DNA of 64,000 bases. Source: Stomorhina lunata. Its lineage: Eukaryota > Arthropoda > Insecta > Diptera > Rhiniidae. Location: NCBI GenBank assembly GCA_933228675.1, contig OW121740.1, forward strand, positions 55,925,000 through 55,988,999, read 5' to 3'. Under the pieces are notes generated by a model. The model made no database searches and was not told the origin of the DNA. It saw only the letters and a list, made by a program, of their open reading frames with translations. A program made the translations under genes and the position numbers. Shown one piece after another: positions 31,196 through 41,975 of the stretch; the first letter of the stretch is position 1, and every line of letters starts with the position of its first letter.

Positions 31196-32700
31196 TGGGC
31201 CAAACCTTCGTGACGGATGATACATTTGTATAGATTTTGTTGTACTTAAATGAATCCCAATGTCGTTTTACAAGAGATATCTTTGCACAGAATTTTAGCC
31301 CATCGATTTCGCTCTCGAATGGCATTTGTTAATTTCGTACTTGTTTTGGAGCAAAAAACATATTCGCTTTTAAAGTGCTGTGGCGGACGCTACAAAATAT
31401 GGAAGTGACTTTTTTTCCAGCACGTGTTTCTGTAATTTTCATCAAATCGGTCATAGTAATAAAAAAATTGTAAATACATTGAAGATAGAGAAAAGTCAGA
31501 GGATTACAAAACAGCTTTTAGAAAATATTTTTAAGTTTCCAGTTTCACCAAAAATCCATAAATGTGCTGTTGCGGACGCTACATGACGGACGACTTGAAT
31601 GTTTTTTATTAGAAAAAAATGAATATTTTATATTTTTTTTAAGGATTCGTTTATCAGTGAAAATAATGGTCTTATTTGTTCCCGAATTTTATCTCCATCC
31701 TTCTCATGTTCACGGTTAAAATGCGATTTTTGGACACAATTTAATATTTCACAAAACGGCTAAATATGTATATTTATTTCAAGTTTTACACTTTTTACAT
31801 CTTAGAGTGTCCCAAAAATCAAAAAAAAAAAAAAATCAAATTTCAAAATTAATTCATTAAATTTGCCCCACTGTATATTTTTTTAACACCTAATATCTTA
31901 AATTTAATCTGTGGATATAGACAGTGTTATTGCTTTATGAATAAGACAGACATTTGTTCGTAAATTTTGTATTAAATAAATATCATTTTGTAAAAAATAT
32001 ATACTGTGACGGACGCTACACACTTTCCTTTATATATTATTTTGTAAAATGCTATATCATATACATCTACTTATTTTCAGCCTAATGTAAAGCATACTGT
32101 ATGTACTCTTTACGAACCAAGTCCAATTGGAGAAAAAAGAAAAATTGCACTAGTCAAATTTAAAAAAAAAAAACTTTATTTCTGTGACGGACGCTACACA
32201 CTGAATGCCCTTTTTTACTTGACGTTATTTATATCACTCCAATTACTTTTGATGGGGTCTTTTACATCTAATTGTATAAAATTAAGCAGACTTTGGGCCC
32301 CTACTGAAACTTGATACCTAAATGGATGTTTTTGTGATTTTTATGAACTTTTAAAAAACCTATTATTTTAAAAAATGTATAAAAATTCGAGATGGGTGCA
32401 AATAAAGACCTGCCATTCACGAAGAAATCAATCAAAAATTGTATCCATTATATATTCTAAAGGATCAATATATGGTAAATTTTTCCATAAACACAAATAC
32501 GCGATTTTTACAGTTTTAAAATTTTGTCCTTGGTTTAAGGTTTTTCGGATTTGCCCATATATTAAATCGGACTATGGTGTGATTTTTTTTAAGTACATAT
32601 GCCCCTTAATAACAGAAGCTCAAGTAATATTTTGCATTGAGAACTTAATTTTAAACATTTTGCGTTTACAAAAATAAAACTTTTAAACACTCACGCTATC
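31196..32700. repeat. Repeat with recurrent GACGGACGCTACA motif
   Basis: CTGTGRCGGACGCTACA-type motifs occur at 31378-31394, 31567-31583, 32004-32020 and 32182-32198, with a diverged start GTGACGGATGATACATTTGTA near 31210. The first 260 bp have a second copy in reverse at 59250-59515. The spacing is irregular (189, 437 and 178 bp). I recognise no coding domain. It may be a Tc1-like or unclassified DNA transposon with subterminal repeats. Confidence 0.55.
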
Positions 32701-33334
32701 ATCTCTTGTTATTACCATAAAAAACTATAGTTGGCGTTAAAAGATGCTGCCAAATATAATAGTTTTGCTGAATTTTTCTTTTTCCACTAAAGCTGATGAT
32801 ATGAAACAAATAAAATTACTACAACTTACAACATTATTATGGGATTGTTTCAGACTATAAAATATTTATTTACTTTAAATGGAAAATACTGGGTGGATCT
32901 GAAATGTTTAAATTTAATTGAAAATAGAATTTGTTAAATGATTCATAAAATCAGCAAAGGTAAATGATTAGTAATGTAAATGGTAGTAATGATTAGCTTT
33001 TTTCATAAGTTATTAAAACAACATAAGAATAATTGTATTTTATACATGATGAATACTTATTTATGGCCACGTTCCATAACACAAGCAAGTTCTTGACGAT
33101 TGAGTTGATTCTCGACGATTTCGTAAGGAATTGAGGTTCTATAAGGTACTCGTCTAGCTTACGTTGTGCTTTTTCTATTTTCAAATTGTTTGGTTGCCAA
33201 TATATCTCAATACGAAAGCTTTTCTATTTTTTCAAACAAAATTTTTTATTCAAAGCGAAAAAGGAAACCCTTTATTCTGTTTGTCAAAAAAATACTCAAA
33301 ATATAACAATATTATTTTTTTTTCGTAGTTATTA
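32701..33334. other. Unassigned AT-rich DNA
   Basis: No convincing gene or repeat. A 63-codon minus frame (32993-33184) has no known domain. Confidence 0.4.
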
Positions 33335-33465
33335 ATGTAGGGTTTATATAACTCAAGCGGCTGACGATTGAGTAAAAATTTACATGTGTTTTGTTATTGT
33401 GACAAAAACAAAATACATGTAAATTTCACTCAATCGTCAGTCGCTTGAGTTTTGTAAACCCCACA
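33335..33465. mobile_element. Short hairpin MITE, about 131 bp
   Basis: Nearly the whole element is an inverted repeat: ATGTAGGGTTTATATAACTC...GTTATTGTGAC against its partner ending at CCCCACAT, with shared AACTCAAGCGRCTGACGATT. Arms are about 60 bp with few mismatches. No coding capacity. Transcription would give a long hairpin RNA. Confidence 0.8.
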
Positions 33466-33894
33466 TAAAACTTTGGTAAATTTCGGTTAAAGGAGAAATT
33501 ATTAAATTAATTAGGATTTCTTATTAAATTAATTAGATTTCTATTAATTTAAAAGCAACTGTTAATCACTTGCAAAGCGATTAATCTCTGAGCCAAAATA
33601 AGGTAACCTTTTCACTCAATGCAATACCAACCAATTATTGTAGAGTTTTTTTTTAGGTTTACCTTATCCACCAAAAGCAGCCAAAAAGAAAAATTGTCTC
33701 CGCCAAAACGAAAATATTCTTCGATCTCTTGGGCGTTTCGACAACACTTTATTTTGGCATTAATTGTCATGACTAACGTTTGGAAGCAGTTCTTCCTCAC
33801 AATGTTTATGGTGAAGTCAATAAGAATAGGATGTGATGCTAAACTTTTCCATATAATTTTTGTATTATGTCTATATTTTCTAGTTATGTTCCAG
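33466..33894. other. Unassigned DNA before the minisatellite
   Basis: Contains a short direct repeat (TTAAATTAATTAGGATTTCT). The 100-codon frame 33619-33921 runs into the minisatellite and is not supported as a gene. Confidence 0.4.
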
Positions 33895-35283
33895 TACAGA
33901 TCAAGTTCAGTTCTAGTTTAGTTCTAGTTCAGTTCTAGTTCAGTTCTAGTTCTAGTTTAGTTCTAGTTCAGTTCTAGTTCAGTTCTAGTTCAGTTCTAGT
34001 TCAGTTCTAGTTCAGTTCTAGTTCAGTTCTAGTTCAGTTCTAGTTCAGTTCTAGTTCAGTTCTAGTTCAGTTCTAGTTCAGTTCTAGTTCAGTTCTAGTT
34101 CAGTTCTAGTTCAGTTCTAGTTCAGTTCTAGTTCAGTTCTAGTTCAGTTCTAGTTCAGTTCTAGTTCAGTTCTAGTTCAGTTCTAGTTCAGTTCTAGTTC
34201 AGTTCTAGTTCAGTTCTAGTTCAGTTCTAGTTCAGTTCTAGTTCAGTTCTAGTTCAGTTCTAGTTCAGTTCTAGTTCAGTTCTAGTTCAGTTCTAGTTCA
34301 GTTCTAGTTCAGTTCTAGTTCAGTTCTAGTTCAGTTCTAGTTCAGTTCTAGTTCAGTTCTAGTTCAGTTCTAGTTCAGTTCTAGTTCAGTTCTAGTTCAG
34401 TTCTAGTTCAGTTCTAGTTCAGTTCTAGTTCAGTTCTAGTTCAGTTCTAGTTCAGTTCTAGTTCAGTTCTAGTTCAGTTCTAGTTCAGTTCTAGTTCAGT
34501 TCTAGTTCAGTTCTAGTTCAGTTCTAGTTCAGTTCTAGTTCAGTTCTAGTTCAGTTCTAGTTCAGTTCTAGTTCAGTTCTAGTTCAGTTCTAGTTCAGTT
34601 CTAGTTCAGTTCTAGTTCAGTTCTAGTTCAGTTCTAGTTCAGTTCTAGTTCAGTTCTAGTTCAGTTCTAGTTCAGTTCTAGTTCAGTTCTAGTTCAGTTC
34701 TAGTTCAGTTCTAGTTCAGTTCTAGTTCAGTTCTAGTTCAGTTCTAGTTCAGTTCTAGTTCAGTTCTAGTTCAGTTCTAGTTCAGTTCTAGTTCAGTTCT
34801 AGTTCAGTTCTAGTTCAGTTCTAGTTCAGTTCTAGTTCAGTTCTAGTTAAATTTTAGTTCAGTTCTAGTTCAGTTCTAGTTCAGTTCTAGTTCAGTTCTA
34901 GTTCAATTCTAGTTCAGTTCTAGTTCAGTTCTAGTTCAGTTCTAGTTCAGTTCTAGTTCAGTTCTAGTTCAGTTCTAGTTCAGTTCTAGTTCAGTTCTAG
35001 TTCAGTTCTAGTTCAGTTCTAGTTCAGTTCTAGTTCAGTTCTAGTTCAGTTCTAGTTCAGTTCTAGTTCAGTTCTAGTTCAGTTCTAGTTCAGTTCTAGT
35101 TCAGTTCTAGTTCAGTTCTAGTTCAGTTCTAGTTCAGTTCTAGTTCAGTTCTAGTTCAGTTCTAGTTCAGTTCTAGTACAGTTCTAGTTCAGTTCTAGTT
35201 CAGTTCTAGTTCAGTTCTAGTTCAGTTCTAGTTCAGTTCTAGTTCAGTTCTAGTTCAGTTCTAGTTCAGTTCTAGTTTAGTTA
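33895..35283 (+). repeat. 11-bp minisatellite, about 1.38 kb, about 125 copies
   Basis: The unit is GTTCTAGTTCA, repeated head to tail almost without change. Variants cluster at the edges (GTTTAG near 33928 and 35277) and at few inner points (GTTAAATTTTAG near 34847, GTTCAATTCTAG near 34903, GTACAG near 35177). It has no spacers, so it is not a CRISPR array. High uniformity suggests recent expansion. Confidence 0.95.
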
Positions 35284-35353
35284 AATAATAGTTATTGACA
35301 TATATGTTATTCAAAGTTTATAAAATAAAGACCAAAAATTAAAATTTAAGTAT

Positions 35354-35888
35354 GAAACACAATTGGAACGAACGACCAATTTTTCGGAACGAATATTCGT
35401 CATTAGAAATAGAACATATGGGTTTATATGAAAGTGCTCACAATAGATGCGTACGACGAAATTCGTCGGGCGTATCGAATAGTGCGATAGGTTTATTTCT
35501 ATTTCATACGCAGACGAACGACGACTAAACTGGTTTAGAGTGGCTGTATTTCTATTTCTGTTGTAAAGTGTTAGAAATTATATGTGTTTTTGTGAAATAT
35601 GGTCACCTTATAAATTGTAAACAAAAAAATAATTATTTCAAATAAAATTAATTAAATATTTTCTTTTTGTGAAAAATGAAAGAATAAAATAAAAAAAAAT
35701 TACAAATGTTGTGAGTGCGCGATATGTACGAAAGTGTGTGTAATTTGAGCTACTGAAAGATAAACAAAAATGGCGTCAGCAACGTTTATTCGTCCCAAAT
35801 GTGTTCAATGGACGAATATACAAGACAAATTTTTAAAGCCGAATTCGTCGTGCTGGACGAAATTAGTCATTCGTCCCAATTGTGTTTC
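35354..35888. mobile_element. Candidate TIR element, 535 bp
   Basis: GAAACACAATTGGAACGAA (35354) is inverted at the right end (GAAACACAATTGGGACGAA read from 35888), and the match continues YGACYAATTT. GACGAA/TTCGTC motifs recur inside. No transposase and no clear target duplication. Confidence 0.55.
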
Positions 35889-36406
35889 TACCTTTATTCA
35901 TTATAAAATATATTTATCAATAAATTTTGTTCGCATAAAAAGTCCTAAATATCTATGTAAAAATTTTGAGTTGGGAAATAGAATTGTATACGATCGATTT
36001 TTTCTTATTGTGTGTCTTTGACACAACAGACGAGTGATATTGTCTTACAGAATGGCAAAAATTATACAAAGCTTTCAGTTTTTACGTTTTCACTCAACCA
36101 GAAATGACATACGCTTTACAAAACCCAAAACCAAATGTTTTTACTCATAGAACGTACATTTCTGTGTAAAACGTTTTACAGAACGTGGCCATTAGAAATT
36201 TATAATATGCTAAATATTAACTCTCTTAATCATAAACAAAAATATAGTTATGACAAACTTATAACTCAAATATTCGCTACAAAATTTTTTCAATAAGCCA
36301 GTGCCAACTTTTTAATTCGTTTATGAATTAGGGGGTTACGTTTCAAAACTATACTCGGATATGTACAATTTAATACTCGTATAGTATTGCAATATTTCCA
36401 ATTGTA
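35889..36406. other. Unassigned DNA
   Basis: No repeat or gene recognised between the TIR candidate and the mariner. Confidence 0.4.
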
Positions 36407-37681
36407 AAGGGTGTTTTTTTAAGCTAGATAGAACTTTAAATTGTAAAAAGTAACACAAAAAATTAAATTTTGATGAAACTTTTTTTTATTTGTTTCAGAT
36501 ACTCTGACAAATCATCATGAATAGACTCACGCTTGAACAACGCTACGAAATTATCCAAATTTACTTTGAAAATCAGTCGTCGATTCGCGCAACTTATAGA
36601 CGACTTTGTCATTTGTATGGCGTACATAAGTCCATCTGAACAAGCCATTCGTCGAACTGTGGATAGATTTCGTACTACATACTCTCTAGAGGATGCAATA
36701 ACACCATCAAGTCGAAGGAATGTGCGTACTGAAGAGAATATCGCCGTTGTAAACGAAAGTGTGGAAGAAGATCCAAATTTATCGATTCGTCGTCGGTCGC
36801 AGGAATTGGGGCTCTGTCCATCCACTACGTGGAAAATTTTGCGCAAAGATCTCGGCCTACACCCGTATAAGATCCAGATGGTGCAGGAATTGAAGCCACG
36901 AGACCATTATATGAATCGTTCTTTCGCCGATTGGGCTCTAGAGCAGTTAGAAACTGACCCGTTGTTTTATCGCAAAATTGTGTTCAGCGATGAGGCGCAT
37001 TTTTGGCTTAACGGGTTTGTTAATAAGCAAAATTGCCGCATATGGAGTGAGACCAATCCACAAGAGACCCTACAGACTCCATGCACCGTATGGTGCGGTT
37101 TTCACGCTGGTGGCATCATCGGACCTTATTTCTGCAAAAATGAGGCCGAAGCTCGCGTTACGGTCAATGGAGATCGTTACCGGACCATGATCAATGATTT
37201 TTTGTTTGAAAATATGGATGACATTGATCCGGAGGAGATGTGGTTTCAACAACATGGCGCTACGTGCCATACGGCGAACGCAACCATCGACTTATTGAAA
37301 TCAAAATTTGGCGATAAGTTGATTTCGAGAAATGGACCTGTCAATTGGCCTCCAAGGTCGTGCGATTTGACACCTCTCCATTATTTCCTGTGGGGCTACG
37401 TAAAGTCACTGGCTTATGCTGATAAACCAGCAACAATTGACGCCTTGGAGGCCAGCATTGTTCGTGTTATTCGTGACATACGGCCAGCAGTGCTCGAAAA
37501 AGTGGCCCAAAATTGGACGTCCAGAATGCGGTTCGTCAAGAACAGCCGCGGTGCCCATATCATTTTTAAATGTTAATGTCACGTATTGATCTTTCGAATA
37601 AAAAAAAAATTTGATTACAATTTAATTTTTTGTGTTATTTTTTACAATTTCTGGTTCTATCGGGCTTAAAAAAGCACCCGA
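36407..37681 (+). mobile_element. Rosa-type (DD41D) mariner, copy 1
   Basis: 1275 bp between TA dinucleotides (36405-36406 and 37682-37683). Terminal inverted repeats: GGGTGTTTTTTTAAGC then GATAGAAC on the left, and GGGTGCTTTTTTAAGC then GATAGAAC read from the right. It encodes one transposase. Confidence 0.85.
36517..37576 (+). pseudogene. DD41D mariner transposase with two catalytic Asp replaced by His
   Basis: The original start is ATG 36517 (MNRLTLEQRYEIIQIYF), but about 2 bases are missing near 36629, so that frame stops soon after. The rest is open from 36533 to the stop at 37576: helix-turn-helix region (PSEQAIRR.. and WKILRKDLGLHPYK), then the DDD domain. The first Asp is kept (FSDEAHFWLNG). 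The second site reads FQQHGATCHT (CAT, where the relative at 54682 has GAT/GAC) and the third reads DLTPLHYFLWG (CAT). 41 residues separate the second and third sites, the spacing of the rosa group. A few codons are also missing before TVWCGF. The long frame with a dead active site is odd; decay is the plain explanation. Confidence 0.85.
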
Positions 37682-37683
37682 TA

Positions 37684-38259
37684 TATTAATATCATTATTA
37701 AAGACTCTGCCTTTAAATGATCCTAATCCGCCAAATGACCGATATTAAGCAAATTGGTCACATAAATCTTTATAATTTTCTTGATTATTATGAACTTACT
37801 TCCTTACTTACTCCAATTTTACGAAATAATCATAGAAATTGTTGATAAATTGAAGCAAAAAGAAAAACTGTATGCAAATATTTATTAAAAGAAAATTTAA
37901 CCAGGCGCTAAGCCGCTAATAACAATAATTTCACGTAATAAAAACTAATTTCAGAAAATAAAAAAAAACACGAAAAACTTAAATCTGTAGAATTGAAAAA
38001 GTGAATACGTACAAAGCAAAAAGTAAAAACTATTTACGCGCCACATAATAAAATTAATTTTCTGCAGAATGCGGAAAATTTAAATAAATGCCCTCCCTCC
38101 CCTCTTTAAAAGAAAATTACAGAACACGAAAGCAGAAAAAAAACTAAAAACCCGTAATAGAATTACAGAATGCAAGAATATGAATAACTAAACACCCTAC
38201 TTTAGGTGAATATGGTACGAAAGGTAAGTTAGAATTACAATAGTATTAGTGCTACTTTA
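37684..38259. other. Unassigned AT-rich DNA
   Basis: No gene, no clear repeat. Confidence 0.4.
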
Positions 38260-38350
38260 AATTTTATATGAATTTATAACTAGTATTTATACCAGTATTA
38301 GTTTTGGTATTAGTACTTCTACTAGTATTAATATTAATACTAATATTGGT
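38260..38350 (+). repeat. Degenerate TATTAGTACTAGT simple repeat, left block
   Basis: Runs of ATTAGT, ACTAGT and TATTAATA hexamers. A longer block of the same kind lies at 40930-41135. Confidence 0.7.
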
Positions 38351-38779
38351 GCTATTACACTGCACTGCAGCCAAATCCTCCTTTTAATAAAACTATGTGG
38401 ACTACATGGATTTTGATGCTCTAAACTCAGATCCGTTGTCGTTTTTTTTCCATCAGATCTGGATTTTTTTTTATGGGCGTGGCAAATTATTCCCCTTAAA
38501 TTAGTCAGGTACGGAGACCTATTTCGTCCTAACTCGAGAACGACTCATACGATTCTCAAAATTTTTATGGTTTATGGCTTATTTTATTCTTAAGATATGT
38601 AGCTCTTAGAAAAATGTTTAAAATGTTAAAATTTTATTTTATCTTTTTTTTAATTACATTTTTAACCTGAAAAAATTACGAATTTCGCACGAAAAAAAAT
38701 TTTTTTCTCCATTAATTTCTAAATAACTCCAAAACGATAAGAGATACAGAAAAATTATATTAGACTAAAATAAATGCAA
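38351..38779. other. Unassigned DNA
   Basis: T-rich; resembles the interior of repeat DNA but nothing specific can be said. Confidence 0.35.
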
Positions 38780-39230
38780 TTTTGTTATGCATCTTCAAGT
38801 GTTTTAATTAGTCTTTCAGGATTCTTATAGATGATCAAAAACTGATTAATCATCTTGGTGATCTAAAAAAGATTCCAAAAAGACTCCTTAAAACACTTAG
38901 AAAACAACTAGTTTACAAAAGCACAAACAATTCTTGCAGAATGTGCAGTCGAAATCTTATCGTGCAAACGATCTTTATACGACTGTTTTTATGTTATTTT
39001 AATCAGTTTGATGATCAAAAAAGACCACAAAAAGACTCAGAAAATACCTTGAAAGCGACTATTTGAAAGCAAAATGTGTGCAATCAGTTTGGTGATCAAA
39101 AAAGTGTACAAAAAGACTCATAGACGCTGAGCAAGCGACTAATAGCACAACAAATCATGTAAAATGTGCGAAGTATAACTATTTTTAGGTGATAAAAAAA
39201 TGCAACAAAAAGACTCATATCTCATTATGA
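38780..39230 (+). repeat. Imperfect tandem repeats with AAAAAGACTC motif
   Basis: GATCAAAAAAG-N4-CAAAAAGACTCA-type units at about 38866, 39013, 39093 and 39190, irregularly spaced by 80-150 bp. Related motifs return at 40790-40905 on the other side of the tandem-repeat element S3, so S3 probably inserted in this array. Confidence 0.6.
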
Positions 39231-39325
39231 TTGATGTGGCTTAGTTGGTAAGCACGTCGACTACTAAGCATAACATATCATATTCAGCAACCTAGGTTCG
39301 ATCCTCGGTCTCGGCAACATAAATT
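39230..39325 (+). repeat. tRNA-derived element
   Basis: GATGTGGCTTAGTTGGTAAG (A-box) and, about 50 bp on, CCTAGGTTCGATCCTCGG (B-box). The anticodon-arm region (GTCGACTACTAAGCATAAC) is followed by extra bases before the B-box, so it does not fold as a normal tRNA. Probably a SINE head. Confidence 0.5.
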
Positions 39326-39372
39326 TCTGTAATTATTAGTTGCCTTAATAATAATTACTGTTCTAAAAATAG

Positions 39373-40568
39373 AGTACCTGGTAGACCGAGCCTTGCTCGG
39401 AGCTTTATGATAAGCATTTTGAGGAAAATTTTAAAGTTTTTATATATTTTATATTATAAAGTGCTAAAATAAATTTAGAGGAAAGACATTGTAGAAATAT
39501 TCAGTTAATTTTGAATTATTTCATTTATTTTGTCCGATCAACACATAGTTTACATAGTTTACAGTTTAACTCATTTTGAATAATTTTGGAAATTATTCAT
39601 ATCAACAGAAACCTCTGTCGACTCATGCGCAACAACTTTGCTAAAGATTATAGTCTGATCAAATGAACAGTTTACGATTTAATTCATTTTGAGTAGTTTT
39701 CTGTGGCGCCACCTGTCGGACTTTGCTTATTCCAATTCATAAACCTTCTTCGGCTTATCCGTAACAACTTTGCTGAAGATTATAGCACGATTAAATGTAC
39801 AGCATACGATTAAATTGACTTTGAGTAAATTTCAGTAGCGCCACCTGTCGAAATTTCTTCATACCAACTAAGAAACCTTCGTCGGCTCAAGTGCAACAAC
39901 TTTGCTAAAGATTGTAGTATGATTAAATGTACAGATTACGATTAAATTGACTTTGAGTAAGTTTCTGTAGCGCCACCTGTCGGAAATTATTCATACCAAC
40001 TAAAAAGCCTTCGTCGGCTCATGCGCTACAACTTTGCTAAAGATCATAGCATGATCAAATGTACAGTTTACGATTTAATTAATTTTTAGTAATTGGTGCC
40101 ATCTGCCGGAAATTAGTCTTATCAACTTTAAAACCTTCGCCGGCTTATCCGCAACATCTTCGCTAAAGAGCATAACACAATCAAATTCACAGTTTACTAT
40201 TCTATAAAGAACATACATACAGACAAACATTCATTTGTTTAAAATAATACTAATTTTTCCCCCTTTTTATTCCCTAATTTCTAAAAGTTCCATATGCATA
40301 TTTGGTACTTTTTGGTAACAATGGAATTCTGTACATTTTATTAAAACGCAGTTATTTATATTACTTTTTAAGGTGTTATGTTATCATTTTATCCCTTTTT
40401 TACCCATTTTGGCCCCAAAATCAAAAAAGTATCAAATACGTGTTTAATGTTTCTTTCGCATCTATTGATTGCAGTACAAAGTTTCTTTCTATATTCTTTA
40501 GTTTAAAATATAAGAGTGGGTTAAAAAAGTGCCAAAAAAACTATTTTCACCCTTTTTTACCCCCTATC

Positions 40569-40653
<85 letters not shown>

Positions 40654-40684
40654 TATTGCTCGTTTAAGAATATAAGATATTGAC
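39373..40684 (+). repeat. Tandem-repeat element, copy S3, full length
   Basis: Starts AGTACCTGGTAGACCGAG with the perfect hairpin CCGAGCCTTGCTCGG (39386-39400). About 130-bp monomers with GGCGCCACCTGTCGG lie at about 39706, 39837, 39968 and 40090. Then comes the unique right part and a long (AT)n run, ending TTGCTCGTTTAAGAATATAAG. It flanks nothing coding. Confidence 0.75.
40574..40650 (+). repeat. (AT)n microsatellite
   Basis: About 38 uninterrupted AT units within S3. In S5 the same position has about 10 units (51404-51424) and in S4 about 7, so the length varies between copies. Confidence 0.95.
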
Positions 40685-40929
40685 GTGTTCTAAAAATAGA
40701 TGTACTGTGTTGAGTAATAAAAAGCTTTCTTTTTTTTACAAATCTAGCAAAATGTGAGCAGTCATATTCTAATCAGCAAAACGAGTAATTAAAGACTCGC
40801 TTTGAATAGTCGAATGAAGGGTACCATTTTTCTCACACAAAAAGACCATTTTTGACTCATAAGTGATCATTTTAATCGTGCAGTGAAGTCAACAAAGACT
40901 CATATTTGATTAAAATTTTCCAAAAATGC

Positions 40930-41135
40930 TATCTGGGTATTAGTACTTTTACTAGTATTGATATTAGTACTAGTTTTGATACTGATATTAAAATTGGTAA
41001 AATAACGACTAGAGTTAATATTAGTAATGCAACTAGTAACTCAATTAGTATAAAAGTCACTACTAGTGTTGGTACAATTACTAGTTTTACTATCAAAATT
41101 ACTGTTAGTTTACTACTACTCGTATTATTTGTACA
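40930..41135 (+). repeat. Degenerate ACTAGT/ATTAGT simple repeat, right block
   Basis: TATTAGTACTTTTACTAGTA and many ACTAGT, ATTAGT and ATTACT hexamers. The 88-codon frame over it is Ser/Thr/Ile-rich and follows from the repeat, not from a gene. Confidence 0.75.
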
Positions 41136-41975
41136 GGGTTATCTATTTTGCGGTTTCAAACAACTCATATGAAATATTTTTTTTCATAATATCTCTTTTT
41201 TATTATAAAGTTTGACGTTGACATTATGTGTGAAACACTACATCATTTAAATATCCACCACATGAAATGTTGCAAGCATTGATTCTTTTGAGGTAATTTT
41301 CGACCACTTTTTGACATATATTCAGGCATAACTTGACGAATGTTGGTTTTTAAGTGCTCAAAAGTTAAAAGCTTATCTGCATAAACAAGGTCTTTCGCGT
41401 AGCCTCACAAAAAATGCCTAATGGTGTCAAATCGCATGATCTTAGTGGCCAGTTGATATCGCCACGACGAGAAATTACGCGGCCAGGAAATTTGTCTTGC
41501 AATAAAGCCATATTCCCTCGAGTTACGTGGCATGTGGCACCGTCTTTTAGAAACCATATATTCTCCAAGTCGTATTTTTCAATAGCATGCAAAAAAATGT
41601 CGGTTTTCATAAGACCATTTCTTAGAACGACGAGGAATCGACATATTCGGGTCTTCGGCAACACTTTCACTTACAGCAGCGATGTTTTCAGCGGAACGAG
41701 CGAAACGGCCTTACAATATTTGCAACCGCTCCAGTCTTTTCAAATTTCGTCTCAATTTTGCCAATTGCTTGCGTAGTTGGACGACTAGGTAAACCATAAT
41801 CTCCTCTTAAAACACAATATGTGTCTGTTGCAGAATCACCATTTTTGTAGAATATTTTGATAATTTGTATGCGTTGTGTGATACTTAAGCAATCCATTTT
41901 CTTCATGTTCAAAATTATCATTAAGGGTCCAAGAACCACTCCTAATACAAACTTCATACGAAATATCATGCAGCT
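41135..41975 (-). mobile_element. DD41D mariner remnant (minus strand)
   Basis: Terminus GGGTTATCTATTTTGCGG near 41137. On the minus strand the N-terminus reads MDCLSITQRIQIIKIFYKNG (start near 41898), then QAIGKIETKFEKTGAVANI. The catalytic part reads IWFLKDGATCHVTRGNMALL (41365-41670 region) and INWPLRSCDLTPL, where a frameshift replaces the third catalytic Asp. Same family as 3980-4699 and 29600-31195, different from rosa copies 1 and 2 in its ends. Confidence 0.8.

Noticed and set aside
32375..32677. 100-codon open frame as a gene
   Set aside because: Low-complexity AT-rich frame with no recognised motif next to an unclassified repeat.
33895..35283. Possible CRISPR-like array
   Set aside because: The 11-bp unit repeats head to tail with no spacers, in a eukaryotic context; it is a minisatellite.
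33065..36191. Large element bounded by inverted GGCCACGTTC
   Set aside because: The shared stretch is only about 12 bases, within chance expectation for 64 kb, and no longer match or duplication supports it.
40906..41172. Ser/Thr/Ile-rich 88-codon frame
   Set aside because: It follows directly from the ACTAGT/ATTAGT simple repeat and has no independent support.
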